DNA from: UBA2396 sp038042175
GTDB taxonomy: Bacteria > Planctomycetota > Phycisphaerae > Phycisphaerales > UBA1924
DNA length: 64,000 bases
NCBI GenBank assembly: GCA_964358855.1
Contig: CAYHQQ010000003.1
Location: 62,001-126,000 of the forward strand
Reading direction: 5' to 3'
The stretch's first letter is position 1. Each line of letters opens with the position of its first letter. Below the pieces are notes generated by a model. That model saw nothing but the letters and a program-made list of their open reading frames with translations, had not been told where the DNA came from and did not search any database. Both the position numbers and the translations under genes were made by a program. Positions 51,457-62,014 of this stretch are shown here, piece after piece.

Positions 51457-53357
51457 GCGTGCCAGCATCGGCAGATGACGCCGTAGATGCGAATGTCGAT
51501 AGCGACATTGCCCGGTACTTGAACCCAAAGTCTCCGAAGAGTTTTTTCTTGTTCGCCGGGGCTGGATCAGGAAAAACTCGCTCGCTGGTGACGGCATTAC
51601 AGTCGCTCGTGGCCACGAGCGGACACGAGCTGCGCATACGCGGTCAGCAGGTCGCGGTGGTCACGTACACGAACGCTGCATGCGACGAGATTCAGAGCAG
51701 GCTTCAGAATGACCCGCTGATCCGAGTGTCCACTATACACAGTTTTGTTTGGGAGTTGATTCGTGGATTCAACAATGACATCAGGGCATGGTTAAGCGCA
51801 AATCTGAGTGTCGAGATTCGCGAGTTGGAGGAAGCAGAAAAGAAGGGTCGCGGTGGCAAAGCATCACAGGAACGAAAGCGGAGCATCGAGTCAAAACGAA
51901 AAAGGCTTGACGCTTTGCCGACGATCAAACGATTCACCTACAGCCCGACAGGAGATAACCGCGAAAGGGACTCGCTGAACCATGCCGAAGTCATTGCAAT
52001 CGGAGCGTTTTTGCTCACAACTCGCCCCTTGATGCAGCGTCTTCTGATTGATCGATCACCGTTCATGCTGATCGATGAGAGCCAAGATACCAGCAAGCTC
52101 TTGATGGAGGCGGTTCTCGCGGTGCAGGCAGCGCAATCAGCCAAGTTTGGCTTGGGATTGTTTGGCGACACGATGCAGCGCATCTATGCCGACGGGAAGA
52201 TCGATCTTGGAGTCAATCTGCCCCCTGATTGGGCAAAGCCCGCAAAGGTCATGAATCACCGCTGTCCGAAACGGATCGTGCGCTTGATCAATAAAGTGCG
52301 TAGCCCGGTTGATGGTCAGGAGCAAAGGGCTCGGGACGATGCTGCCGACGGGCATGTGAGGTTGTTCGTGTGTTCCGCGGGCAAGGGAGATCGAGCCAAC
52401 ACGGAACGCACTGCCAGAGAGCGGATGAGGGCAATCACGGGTGATGCAGGTTGGGGCGAGCCAGAGCAGTCAAAAACGCTCATCCTTGAACACCACATGG
52501 CGGCGAATCGGATGGGTTTTTTCGATATGTTCAGCCCGTTATATGGTGAAGACGACTACAAGACTGGTCTCCTGGATGGAACGCTGCCAGCCCTGAGGTT
52601 ATTCGCACAGCAAGTCTTCCCGCTTATTCAAGCCATGCGGGCCGGAAACAAATTCGGCGCAATGGCGGTGTTGAGAAAGCACTCGCCCCTTCTGGATAAG
52701 GCTTCACTTGAAGAGTGCGCGGATCAGATGGCTCAACTCAATGCGCTTCGGACGTCAGTCGATAAGCTCGTGGCACTACTTCAAGCGACCCCTAAAGCCA
52801 GCTTTGCCGACGTACTGAAGCTCGTGGCCGCGGAAAGACTCTTTGCTATTCCCGATTCTCTCTATCCGTTCGCCGTTGAGACAGAAACAGAGGCAGAGGG
52901 ACCGGGGACTGAAGGCCAACCTCCGAGCGACGAAACGGCCGGAGATCGAGCGGAGTCAAGACGTGCTGCGCTGACAGGCTTCCTCGCCTCCCCATTCGCT
53001 CAAATCGGACCATATGCGGAGTATGTGAGTCGAGCCGCTCCATTTGATACGCATCAGAATGTCAAGGGACGAGAGTTTCCGAGAGTGATGGTTGTCATGG
53101 ACGATGACCAAGCGCGGGGCTTCATGTTTTCCTATGACAAGCTATTCGGAGCAAAGGAAAAGAGCAAGACCGACATCGAGCACGAGCACGCAAAGAAAGA
53201 AACAGGGATCGATCGAACGCGACGACTTCTCTACGTCACATGCAGCAGAAGCGAAAGCAGCCTTGCACTAGTGGCCTACAGCACGAATCCGCAAGCTGTT
53301 CGCGCGCGAGCAATTGCAGAGGGGTGGCTCGACGAGAACGAAATCGAGATGCTCTAG
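51453..53357 (+). CDS. UvrD/Rep-type helicase (Gabija GajB-like)
   Basis: A 634-residue SF1 helicase. Walker A AGAGSGKTRS lies at residues 35-44, motif II is LIDESQDTS near 207, and LYVTCSRSESSLALVAYSTN near the C-terminus is motif VI-like. NVKGREFPRVMVVMDDDQAR is the motif V region. It starts in an ATGA overlap with the OLD-type nuclease, so both are made together. In Gabija, the helicase partner activates the complex; this one is larger than the standard 490 residues. Confidence 0.87.
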   Translation: MSVPASADDAVDANVDSDIARYLNPKSPKSFFLFAGAGSGKTRSLVTALQSLVATSGHELRIRGQQVAVVTYTNAACDEIQSRLQNDPLIRVSTIHSFVWELIRGFNNDIRAWLSANLSVEIRELEEAEKKGRGGKASQERKRSIESKRKRLDALPTIKRFTYSPTGDNRERDSLNHAEVIAIGAFLLTTRPLMQRLLIDRSPFMLIDESQDTSKLLMEAVLAVQAAQSAKFGLGLFGDTMQRIYADGKIDLGVNLPPDWAKPAKVMNHRCPKRIVRLINKVRSPVDGQEQRARDDAADGHVRLFVCSAGKGDRANTERTARERMRAITGDAGWGEPEQSKTLILEHHMAANRMGFFDMFSPLYGEDDYKTGLLDGTLPALRLFAQQVFPLIQAMRAGNKFGAMAVLRKHSPLLDKASLEECADQMAQLNALRTSVDKLVALLQATPKASFADVLKLVAAERLFAIPDSLYPFAVETETEAEGPGTEGQPPSDETAGDRAESRRAALTGFLASPFAQIGPYAEYVSRAAPFDTHQNVKGREFPRVMVVMDDDQARGFMFSYDKLFGAKEKSKTDIEHEHAKKETGIDRTRRLLYVTCSRSESSLALVAYSTNPQAVRARAIAEGWLDENEIEML

Positions 53358-53456
53358 TGGTCCGATAGCCCCGCGACCGCGACTCCGGATTTTATTGAAA
53401 CCCAAAGACACCCTCCGTCACGATCGCGGGGCGCTGTCGGTCAAGTGCGGCAAACG

Positions 53457-54644
53457 TCAACGTTGTGCGGTACGGGTCGTCGTCGATTCTGTGGGGAACA
53501 GCCGGTCGAGCGTGCGGGCCGCTTCGGCGAGAAACTCCGGGCGTCGCTTGGCATAGACCTCTTCCGTGATTCGGGTGTTGGTGTGCCCAAGCATCCCACT
53601 CACCTCCCGCAGCGGTACGCCCGCCGCAGCGAGCAAGGTCGCTCCGGTGTGTCGAAGGACTCCAGGTGTGGCATTGGGAATGTCCGCCCGTTTGCACGCG
53701 GACCGGAATGAGCGTCGCACCTTCTTGAGAGGTGAACCGTCAAACTCCACCACATACCCGCTCACCGATTCTTTCATCGCCTTCACAAGCTCCGGTCGAA
53801 GTGTGCCCGTGATTGGAACGACAGGCTTGCGCTTGTTGCTCTGAACCCCGCCCGGTGGAAGGAAGTTGATCCGATTCCATACCAAATCCACCTGTTCGAC
53901 GCGAAGGTTCAGGATCGCGGCAGGTCGTTGTAGTGTGTGCAGGGCCAGCAGCACAAACCGGCGGAGATGCGGTTCGTCGCACGCGGCCAGGAGCCGCTGT
54001 ACTTCGTCTTCCGTGAGGAACCTGTCCCGAGGCGATGGCTTCGGAAGCAGGCGAACGTACGGGAACGAGGACAGTTCGCCACGGCGCCAAGCGTCGTAGA
54101 AAGATGCACGCAGGATATCGAGATTGCGGTTCATTGTCCCGTTTGAAAGTGGACAGCCGGTACTGCGTGAGATTCGACGCCACGCGATGAATCGCTCCTG
54201 TACCCGCGGCGTCAACTCATGCACGTACACCACATCCTGCTCCATGCAGAAAGCTGTCCAGGCTTTGAGCGCGTAACGAGCTGCTTCGTGCGAAGCACGC
54301 CCCTTGAGCCGCTGCACATAGCCCGACAGAACGTCCAGGACTGGAACTGCTGATCCGGTTAGACCATTGCCGGGACCCAGAGCTGGACCTCCTGAAGGGG
54401 GCAGTGAAACCGCTGCGGGCTCACATTGAATCACTGTCTGTGTTTGATGCTCTGTCATTGCCAATGGACCTGCTCGTTCATCCGCAAGTTGAATCAGAAA
54501 CTGTTTGGCGTTTTCGAGACTTCTAGTGCCCGTGCTGCGGCGGCGTACCCGACGCGTGCCCGGTCGGCACCAATAGACGTACCAGATGGGTGTATCTCTT
54601 CTCCGGACCAACCAGTGATCCTTGTACTCGAAAACTCTTTGCAT
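53457..54644 (-). CDS. Tyrosine recombinase 2, catalytic histidine missing
   Basis: A 395-residue phage-type integrase. An N-terminal arm-binding part (WYVYWCRPGTRRVRRRSTGT) and a SAM-like core-binding domain precede the catalytic domain. The box I Arg (LQRPAAILNL), the beta-hairpin Lys (KRKPVVPI), the box II Arg (VLRHTG) and the final LGHTNTRITEEVYAK with the nucleophile Tyr are present. The box II His, normally H-x-L-R, is Gly (codon at 53,661-53,663), so it may be inactive or weak. Its 5' end overlaps the HTH gene upstream by 151 bases in another frame. Confidence 0.88.
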   Translation of the reverse strand: MQRVFEYKDHWLVRRRDTPIWYVYWCRPGTRRVRRRSTGTRSLENAKQFLIQLADERAGPLAMTEHQTQTVIQCEPAAVSLPPSGGPALGPGNGLTGSAVPVLDVLSGYVQRLKGRASHEAARYALKAWTAFCMEQDVVYVHELTPRVQERFIAWRRISRSTGCPLSNGTMNRNLDILRASFYDAWRRGELSSFPYVRLLPKPSPRDRFLTEDEVQRLLAACDEPHLRRFVLLALHTLQRPAAILNLRVEQVDLVWNRINFLPPGGVQSNKRKPVVPITGTLRPELVKAMKESVSGYVVEFDGSPLKKVRRSFRSACKRADIPNATPGVLRHTGATLLAAAGVPLREVSGMLGHTNTRITEEVYAKRRPEFLAEAARTLDRLFPTESTTTRTAQR

Positions 54645-54922
54645 TTTGTTTGACCCCCGCTTAGCGATTCCACAAACTGCCGCAGTTGGTCAGCCCGCAC
54701 GAGTACTCGGCGGCGTATCCGAACGCAGTCAAGACGCCCGGCTCGGAGTTCGCGTTCAACGGTGTTGCGATGCACCCGAAGCAGCCGAGCCGCCTCTGCG
54801 ATCGTGAACAGTTGCGGCACTCCCACCAGCGCGCGCTTTCGGGTCCGCGTCAAGGGCTTGGTTTGGCCTTTTGAAGAACGAACCCGAACTTGTGGCGCGG
54901 AATCAGCGCACTTGTCCGTCAA
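54494..54922 (-). CDS. Excisionase/MerR-type HTH protein
   Basis: A 142-residue protein. The DNA-binding HTH is LFTIAEAARLLRVHRNTVER near residues 39-58, ending with a wing LDCVRIRRRVLVRADQLRQF. This is the excisionase-like fold that directs integrases. It starts at a TTG overlapping the previous gene's stop. The last 50 residues overlap the integrase 5' end in another frame and look less protein-like, so the true stop may reflect a frame change. Confidence 0.75.
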   Translation of the reverse strand: MTDKCADSAPQVRVRSSKGQTKPLTRTRKRALVGVPQLFTIAEAARLLRVHRNTVERELRAGRLDCVRIRRRVLVRADQLRQFVESLSGGQTKCKEFSSTRITGWSGEEIHPSGTSIGADRARVGYAAAARALEVSKTPNSF

Positions 54923-55425
54923 GAGCCCACCAGTCCCGGATAGTCGATAAGAGGTTTGCCCTGCTCGCGGAGCCGTTTGTTGGCTTCCACGGCGATGCGA
55001 CGAAAATCAGTTAGTCGGCCATCAAGAAGCCAAGCTCCGTTCGGGCCACGGCTAACCCGGTCTGCCATCACCGCCAGCACCCTTCGCATCGGCTCACTCT
55101 GATTGTCCTGTTCGATCGCCCGCACCTTCTCCGCGTCATTGGCAGCTTCGAGATCGGAAGCGGACGTGGACCACGGAAATACCAGTTTCTTGGAGCCATT
55201 GGCCAGAACGATCACCGTTGCGCATTCGGGGTTGCCCGGAGAGAGGAAGTCCCGCAGTTGCACGCGGCCGCCGGTCAGTTCAATGATTTTCTGAAGCGTT
55301 CCCGGGTTGGGCACACGCTCACCGTGGAGATAGCGGGTGATGGTGCTTCGACTAGCCAGTTTCAAGGCCAGCCGCAATTGGGTCGTGGTCATTCCCGACT
55401 GGAAGAGGAAATCAGCAAGTTTCAT
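54919..55425 (-). CDS. Cro/C1-type HTH regulator upstream of integrase 2
   Basis: A 168-residue protein beginning MKLADFLFQSGMTTTQLRLA with an HTH near residues 10-45 (RSTITRYLHGERVPNPGTLQ). The C-terminal half (KRLREQGKPLIDYPGLVGS) is a separate part without a known family. The internal ATG at 55,425 places the HTH at the start; the longer frame to 55,719 is Pro/Cys rich and unlikely. It overlaps the HTH gene downstream, so regulator, excisionase-like protein and integrase 2 form one operon. Confidence 0.75.
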   Translation of the reverse strand: MKLADFLFQSGMTTTQLRLALKLASRSTITRYLHGERVPNPGTLQKIIELTGGRVQLRDFLSPGNPECATVIVLANGSKKLVFPWSTSASDLEAANDAEKVRAIEQDNQSEPMRRVLAVMADRVSRGPNGAWLLDGRLTDFRRIAVEANKRLREQGKPLIDYPGLVGS

Positions 55426-55682
55426 TCCGCCGAAATAGCGCAGCGGTGGGTAGAAGTCTGCATAGCGGTGCCAGAGTGAGAACGCCCCCGGTTGTGGACC
55501 GGGGCATTTCTGCAACGCGGCGGGCGGATCGGGCGTATACTTGGGCAAGCCAAAAGGGCTGGCGCGTCGCCAGTTCCCATCCGGCAGCCGAAGTGTCTCA
55601 CCGGCAGGAGGTGCGTCCCAGGGCGGACATCGACAACTGCATAGCTCACTGGTCTCTGACCCACTCGCCTTTTGCAGTGAGA

Positions 55683-55940
55683 ATGCCGATGCACGACAGC
55701 TCTGTGACGCGTTCACCACAACTTTTCGCCGCCTCTGGTTCCCCCGATAGTGGCAGCACGCCTCTGTTGGTTGGGATCGAAGAGGTGGCCCGGTTGCTGA
55801 ACGTCTCCTCTCGCACCGTTTGGACCCTCACCGTTTCCGGCAGCCTGCCCCATCTTCGGATTGGTCGGCGGGTGCTCTACCCCGTCGATGCCGTCCGTCG
55901 CTGGACAGCGGAGCGGACCCAAGGCGGTGGCACCACATAG
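55683..55940 (+). CDS. Excisionase-like HTH protein near integrase 1
   Basis: An 86-residue protein with the helix-turn-helix VGIEEVARLLNVSSRTVWTL near residues 29-48 and the wing SLPHLRIGRRVLYPVDAVRR. This is the standard excisionase/MerR-type domain found beside integrases of planctomycete elements. It lies 175 bases upstream of integrase 1 on the same strand and probably sets its direction of recombination. An ATG at 55,689 is an alternative start. Confidence 0.8.
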   Translation: MPMHDSSVTRSPQLFAASGSPDSGSTPLLVGIEEVARLLNVSSRTVWTLTVSGSLPHLRIGRRVLYPVDAVRRWTAERTQGGGTT

Positions 55941-56114
55941 TCGCTGGCTCGGACTTGGCAACGCACTCTTGTTCTCGCCGTTGCCGCGTGCCAACTACGC
56001 GATCTCAAGTGAGTAGCCGTCTATTCGACACGCCGACTGCACGCGTGTCGAGTGCCGTAAGCCTGCGTTAGGCAGGCTATCCACCAAGCCACCCCGCTCA
56101 ACCGAGAGTTCATC

Positions 56115-57448
<1,334 letters not shown>

Positions 57449-57763
57449 GTCGCTCCTCGGCCTTCCGAGTGCGGCCAAGAGTGTAGGCGGTGGCGTCTTT
57501 GGATTCCCGTTCTCGGCCCCGTTGGCCAAGATCACCTTTGGATCACACCGGCCTCTTCGCCACCAACCACCCCCCCGGATTCCCAGAGTGGAATCGACAT
57601 GGGAGGCCCCCTAAAGTCCGGGCTTGCCGGTCGGAGGTCACGGTGACTTTCACGGCGGCGCGGCGCGTAGTGGCCTTGTGGCACGTGCTGTTTGAAGGCC
57701 GAGTTGAACTGCACGAAATCGGCCGGTCGGGACGCAGGGCGCCCCGTTCGGTTGGAGAATCAA
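57449..57763. other. Intergenic region upstream of rpmF
   Basis: These 315 bases must hold the tRNA-Lys promoter (minus) and the rpmF promoter (plus). Frames here lack family signals and ribosome-binding sites. No conserved DUF177/yceD gene, which often precedes rpmF, is visible. Confidence 0.5.
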
Positions 57764-57964
57764 ATGCTTCCCGCACAAAGACAAAGCAAGGGCCGCTCCC
57801 GTCGTCGTCGTTCGCACCACGCCATGACCGGCGCGATCCCCGCGGTCTGTCCGCTCTCGGGCATGCCCAAGATGCCGCACCGGGCCTGCAACGAGTCGGG
57901 TTATGTTCGCCCCGGCCTGCGGATCAAGGTGGCGAAGCTGGGCATCGGCGTCGCCAAGAAGTAA
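57764..57964 (+). CDS. rpmF: Ribosomal protein bL32
   Basis: A 66-residue basic ribosomal protein of the large subunit. The family start is MLPAQRQSKGRSRRRRSHHA and the conserved MPHRACNESGYVRPG follows. Of the usual zinc cysteines (CPxC...C) only the positions in AVCPLSG and HRACN remain, so this is probably a zinc-free or reduced form. GGAGAA lies 6 bases before the ATG. The operon-like order rpmF-plsX-fabH is conserved in many bacteria and couples ribosome and lipid synthesis. Confidence 0.93.
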   Translation: MLPAQRQSKGRSRRRRSHHAMTGAIPAVCPLSGMPKMPHRACNESGYVRPGLRIKVAKLGIGVAKK

Positions 57965-58086
57965 GTGCGACGGCCGTGGGCCGCGTCTTTGAACCGATCG
58001 GTTTGTTCTTTGCGAATGACCTTGGCTTGTGACGTTGGCTTGTGACGTTGGGCGCGTCTGTGCTCCGGGCGACGGAAGGAACCGCG

Positions 58087-59142
58087 ATGAGAGTGGCTGT
58101 GGACGTGATGGGCGGCGACCATGCCCCCGACGCGATTCTTAAGGGCTGCGTGCAAGCACTCGCGGATCTCTCCCTCGACGACGAGTTGATCCTTGTCGGG
58201 CCCCGCGACCTCATTGAGGACTATCTCACCGAGCGGGATGTGACCGATCGTCGGGTGACGATCGAGCACGCCTCGGATGTCATCGCCATGGAGGAGTCGC
58301 CCGCCAAGGCGGTGCGGCAGAAGCCCGACTCTTCGATCGTCAAGATGTCCTGGCTGGGCTCGGAGCGATCCGGACGCCGGGCCGACGCCGTGCTCTCGGC
58401 CGGAAACACCGGCGCCTGCGTTTCGGCGGCGATCATGCAGATGAGGCGCATGCCCGGGTGCATCCGCCCCGGGATCGCCGTCACGGTTCCCAGCTTTCAC
58501 GGCCCGGTCCTGATGATCGACGCGGGGGCGAATCCCGAGCCCAAGCCCTCGCACCTGGCCCAGTACGCCCTCATGGGCGACACCATGGCGCGGACGCTGC
58601 TGAAGATCGAGAATCCCCGGGTCGCGGTGATGAACATCGGCTCGGAGGAGGCCAAGGGGACCGGGATCATCAAGGAGACCCGGGACCTGGTCCGTTCGCT
58701 GCCGGGGATCAACTACGTCGGCTTTGTCGAGGGACGCGACTTCTTCGAGGGCGTCGCCGATGTCGTGGTCACCGACGGGCTGGTCGGCAACACGCTCCTC
58801 AAGTCTGCCGAGGGACTGGCCAAGAGCATGTTCAAGGCCATCATCGCCGAGCTGATGGAGGTCGACGTGAGCCTGATTCCTCCGATGGAGGAAGTGATCA
58901 AGCGGATCTACCGCAAGAACGACTACCACGAGCACGGCGGCGCGCCGCTTCTGGGCGTGAATGGGGCGTGCTTCATTGCGCACGGCTCGAGCGAGCCCAG
59001 GGCGATCCGGGCCGCCATCCGCAATGTTCGCGCGTTTGTCAGGGCCGGTGTGAACGAGGCTATCGTTCGCAGGCTGGCCGAGGCCCCCGAGTTCGTGGGT
59101 GTGGGTGGGGGTGTGGGCGGGGCCGAACAGGAGCAACCGTGA
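58087..59142 (+). CDS. plsX: Phosphate acyltransferase PlsX
   Basis: A 351-residue enzyme converting acyl-ACP and phosphate to acyl phosphate, the first step of phospholipid synthesis in most bacteria. The family start MRVAVDVMGGDHAPDAILKG is exact, as is the VLSAGNTGA-type motif. GGAAGGA precedes the ATG, which fixes this start although the frame is open further upstream. It overlaps fabH by 4 bases (GTGA). Confidence 0.95.
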   Translation: MRVAVDVMGGDHAPDAILKGCVQALADLSLDDELILVGPRDLIEDYLTERDVTDRRVTIEHASDVIAMEESPAKAVRQKPDSSIVKMSWLGSERSGRRADAVLSAGNTGACVSAAIMQMRRMPGCIRPGIAVTVPSFHGPVLMIDAGANPEPKPSHLAQYALMGDTMARTLLKIENPRVAVMNIGSEEAKGTGIIKETRDLVRSLPGINYVGFVEGRDFFEGVADVVVTDGLVGNTLLKSAEGLAKSMFKAIIAELMEVDVSLIPPMEEVIKRIYRKNDYHEHGGAPLLGVNGACFIAHGSSEPRAIRAAIRNVRAFVRAGVNEAIVRRLAEAPEFVGVGGGVGGAEQEQP

Positions 59143-60185
59143 GCATTCACCCCGGCGATGGTTCATCCAGGCCCGCCCAGAGTGGCGCGAGGTTTGGCGT
59201 GCGAATCGTGGGGAGCGGGTCGGCGTTGCCCGAGCGGGGCGTGACCAACAAGGATCTGGAATCGATGATGGAGACCTCCGACGAGTGGATCGTCCAGAGG
59301 ACGGGCATCAAGGAACGACGGGTCCACACTCCCGAACGTGGCGAGACCACCGCGTCGCTCGCGACCATCGCGGCCTCCAAAGCGCTCAAGGACGCGGGGC
59401 TCGCGCCGACCGACCTGGATCTCATCCTCGTGGCGACCATGACGCCCGACTCGCCGGCGCCCTCGGTCGCGTGCGTTGTTGCCAATCAGCTGGGCGCCGG
59501 CTCGATCGGGGCGATCGACATCAACGGCGCGTGCTCGGGATTCGTGTACAGCATGAATCTCGCCCACGACCTCATCAAGGGCGGAAGCTACCGCACCATC
59601 GCGGTGATCGGCGCCGACACCATCACCCGTCACATCCAGTTCTCGACCTCGGGTCGCTCCACCGCGGTGCTCTTTGGAGACGGGGCGGCGTGCGTCGTCG
59701 TGCGTCGAACCGACGATCCGGGCAAGGGCATCCTCGCCCAGTCGATGCACTCCGACGGCGGGGGCGCAAAGTACCTCTACATCCCAAACCGCATGTCGGA
59801 CTTTCCAGAGGGCGACGCGCCCGACGAGAAACGTCTGAACCTGGTGCAGATGAACGGCCCGGCGGTCTTCAAGTTCGCGGTGGGCACGTTCCCCAAGCTC
59901 CTCGAGCAAACTTTGGAGAAAGCGGGCATGTCGGCCGACCAGGTCGACCACTTCGTGTGCCACCAGAGCAACTCCCGAATTCTTGAGGCCGCCCGCGAGC
60001 GGTTCGGGATCGCGCCCGAGAAGCTCCACGTGAACATCCAGCGTTTCGGCAACACGGTGGGCGCGTCGGTCCCGCTGGTTTTCGACGAGCTGCGGCAGGC
60101 CGGTCGCGTGAAGGACGGGCAGCGCGTGATGTTCCTGGCGTTTGGCGCCGGGCTGACCTGGGGAAGCAGCCTCTGGCAGCTGTAG
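59139..60185 (+). CDS. fabH: Beta-ketoacyl-ACP synthase III (FabH)
   Basis: A 348-residue condensing enzyme that starts fatty acid chains from acetyl-CoA and malonyl-ACP. The catalytic triad is visible: Cys in DINGACSGF, His in FVCHQSNSRI and Asn in RFGNTVGASVPLV. The GTG start overlaps plsX and adds a 20-residue Ser/Pro-rich leader before the conserved RIVGSGSALPERGVTNKDLE. The DEWIVQRTGIKERR motif is typical of FabH. Confidence 0.95.
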   Translation: MSIHPGDGSSRPAQSGARFGVRIVGSGSALPERGVTNKDLESMMETSDEWIVQRTGIKERRVHTPERGETTASLATIAASKALKDAGLAPTDLDLILVATMTPDSPAPSVACVVANQLGAGSIGAIDINGACSGFVYSMNLAHDLIKGGSYRTIAVIGADTITRHIQFSTSGRSTAVLFGDGAACVVVRRTDDPGKGILAQSMHSDGGGAKYLYIPNRMSDFPEGDAPDEKRLNLVQMNGPAVFKFAVGTFPKLLEQTLEKAGMSADQVDHFVCHQSNSRILEAARERFGIAPEKLHVNIQRFGNTVGASVPLVFDELRQAGRVKDGQRVMFLAFGAGLTWGSSLWQL

Positions 60186-60225
60186 AACGAGCCGATCGCC
60201 CGCACCGCGCCGCTATCATCCGGGT

Positions 60226-61866
60226 GTGGCAAACGAATCTTCCGATGTGACGCTGCAGACGATGCTGGGCCCGTACGGCGGTTGGTTTCCACTCCCGGCG
60301 GGCAACGCGGCGACGATCGGCCGGGCGGCCGAGTGCGACATCTGCCTGCTGCATGAGACGGTGGGGCGCCAGCACGCGACGCTGATGCGTCAGGGTCAGT
60401 CGTGGTTCGTGGCCGACCTGGGCACGGCGGCGGGCACGTATCTCAACGGGGTGCGACTCGAGGCGCAGACCGCGACGCCCATCGCCAGCGCGGATCTCCT
60501 GCGGATCGGGCCCTGGACGTTCCGCGTTGTGCTGGGGGCACCGGCGGGCGGGATGCTCCCCGAAACCGAAGAGGCGACGACCAAGCACGTGAGGATCGGC
60601 GGGGTATCGTCTCTGGGGATCCACCGGCTGCGGGTGCTCTCGCAGTGTCTGCAGAAGCTTGGGGCCGCGTCGGGCGAGGAGGAGATGGCGCGCCTGGCGA
60701 TCGAGGCGGCGCTCGAGGGCAGCGGGTATCGGCGCGGCGCGATGCTCCGTCCCATCGAATCGATCGATCCGGGACGCCACGAGGTCTCGGTCGTCGCGTC
60801 GGTTCGCATGGGACCGATGTCGGAGCGCGAGCGTCGGTTCGGCAAGGCGATCCTGGAGGCGGCGTGGAACAGCGCCGGGAGCGGGCGCGCCGCGGTGCTC
60901 ACGCCCGAACTCGTCCCCGTACTCCCCGGCGCGGGCGAGCACGAGGTATCGGAACCCGGGTCCATCGTGTGCGCCCCGGTGCTCCTGGGGCAGACGCTCG
61001 TGTCGTTTCTCTATCTTGACGCCCGCGGGTACGAGGGGCAGATCCAGTCCGACGCGGCCGACTTTGTCGAGGCGGTCGCCGGGGCGTACGGGCTGGCGCT
61101 GGCGAATCTGCGGCGTCAGGAGCTTGATCGGCGACAGCAGGCGCTGGCGGCCGAACTCCACGCGGCGCGCGAGGCGCAGCAGTTCATCCTGCCGCCGGCG
61201 CGGGGCGAGCACGGATTCCTGCGGTACGCGATGCACATGAAGCCGGGTCTGTTTGTCGCGGGCGACCTCTTTGAGACGGTGCTGCTCCCCGACGGGCGCG
61301 TGGGCGTGTTTTTGGGCGATGTGGCAGGCCACGGCGCCGCGTCGGCCATGCTCATGGCGACCACGCAGGCGTATCTCAACGCGGAGCTGCGCGACGGGCA
61401 GGATCCGGCCAATGCGGTGGACGCGGTGAACCAGTATCTCGCCGGGCGATCGCTGGGCGGGCGATTCGTCTCGCTGTGGCTGGGCATGTTCTCGCCGAGC
61501 GGCACGGTGGAGTACGTCGACGCCGGGCACGGGCACTGGCTGCACGTCTCTCGAAAGAGGGGCATCGTCGCCACCGCTCCTGACCCCGAGGGGGACATAC
61601 CGCTGGGGATCGACGCGTCGCGGCGGTACTCGTCGCGGACGCTCACGCTCTCGAGCGGAGACCGGATCGTCGCGTTCTCCGACGGGATCGTCGAGCAGCG
61701 TCGCCCGGGCGGGTCGGAGTTTGGCATCGAGCGCCTTCGCAACGCGGTGAGCACGAGCACGTCGGCCGACGATGACGTGGCGATGATCTTCGCCGCGGTG
61801 CTGGCCTTTGCGGGCACAAGCACGTTGGCCGACGATGCGACGGCGGCGAGCGTGGAGTACCTCTGA
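60226..61866 (+). CDS. FHA-GAF-SpoIIE (PP2C-type) phosphatase
   Basis: A 546-residue signalling protein. An FHA domain (ATIGRAAECDICLLHETVGR, then QHATL and GTYLNG) at about residues 20-105 binds phosphothreonine. A GAF-like middle part covers about 125-290. The C-terminal SpoIIE/RsbU-type phosphatase (VAGDLFETVLLPDGRVGVFL, DVAGHGAASAMLMA, FSDGIVEQR) holds the metal-binding aspartates. It should dephosphorylate an anti-sigma antagonist or similar partner. A GTG start follows FabH by 40 bases, but the role is unrelated to lipid synthesis. Confidence 0.9.
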   Translation: MANESSDVTLQTMLGPYGGWFPLPAGNAATIGRAAECDICLLHETVGRQHATLMRQGQSWFVADLGTAAGTYLNGVRLEAQTATPIASADLLRIGPWTFRVVLGAPAGGMLPETEEATTKHVRIGGVSSLGIHRLRVLSQCLQKLGAASGEEEMARLAIEAALEGSGYRRGAMLRPIESIDPGRHEVSVVASVRMGPMSERERRFGKAILEAAWNSAGSGRAAVLTPELVPVLPGAGEHEVSEPGSIVCAPVLLGQTLVSFLYLDARGYEGQIQSDAADFVEAVAGAYGLALANLRRQELDRRQQALAAELHAAREAQQFILPPARGEHGFLRYAMHMKPGLFVAGDLFETVLLPDGRVGVFLGDVAGHGAASAMLMATTQAYLNAELRDGQDPANAVDAVNQYLAGRSLGGRFVSLWLGMFSPSGTVEYVDAGHGHWLHVSRKRGIVATAPDPEGDIPLGIDASRRYSSRTLTLSSGDRIVAFSDGIVEQRRPGGSEFGIERLRNAVSTSTSADDDVAMIFAAVLAFAGTSTLADDATAASVEYL

Positions 61867-61913
61867 GCGGATGCGGGTGGCACCTGAGCGGAGGTTTGTC
61901 GGGGTCAACGGAC

Positions 61914-61998
61914 GCACCGCTCTGGAGAGCGGTGCCACCATGGAGCGGTGCCACCATGGAGCGGCGCCACCAGGAAGCCACTGCTCTGGAGAGCAGTG
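61914..61998. terminator. Pair of TGGA-loop hairpins between convergent genes, within 16-bp repeats
   Basis: Two hairpins lie between the phosphatase and gspE stop codons. The first has a 9-bp stem (61,914-61,922 with 61,927-61,935) and the second an 8-bp stem (61,979-61,986 with 61,991-61,998). Both have the loop TGGA. Between them a 16-bp unit related to GGTGCCACCATGGAGC repeats. This could be a bidirectional terminator or a REP-like dispersed element. Confidence 0.55.
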
Positions 61999-62014
61999 CC
62001 ACCAAGAGGCCACG

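Noticed and set aside
53358..53456. Possible second copy of the tRNA-Pro fragment beside integrase 2
   Set aside because: No match to the GGTTCGAATCC or CACTCCG parts was found in this gap, so integrase 2 cannot be tied directly to the tRNA-Pro site.
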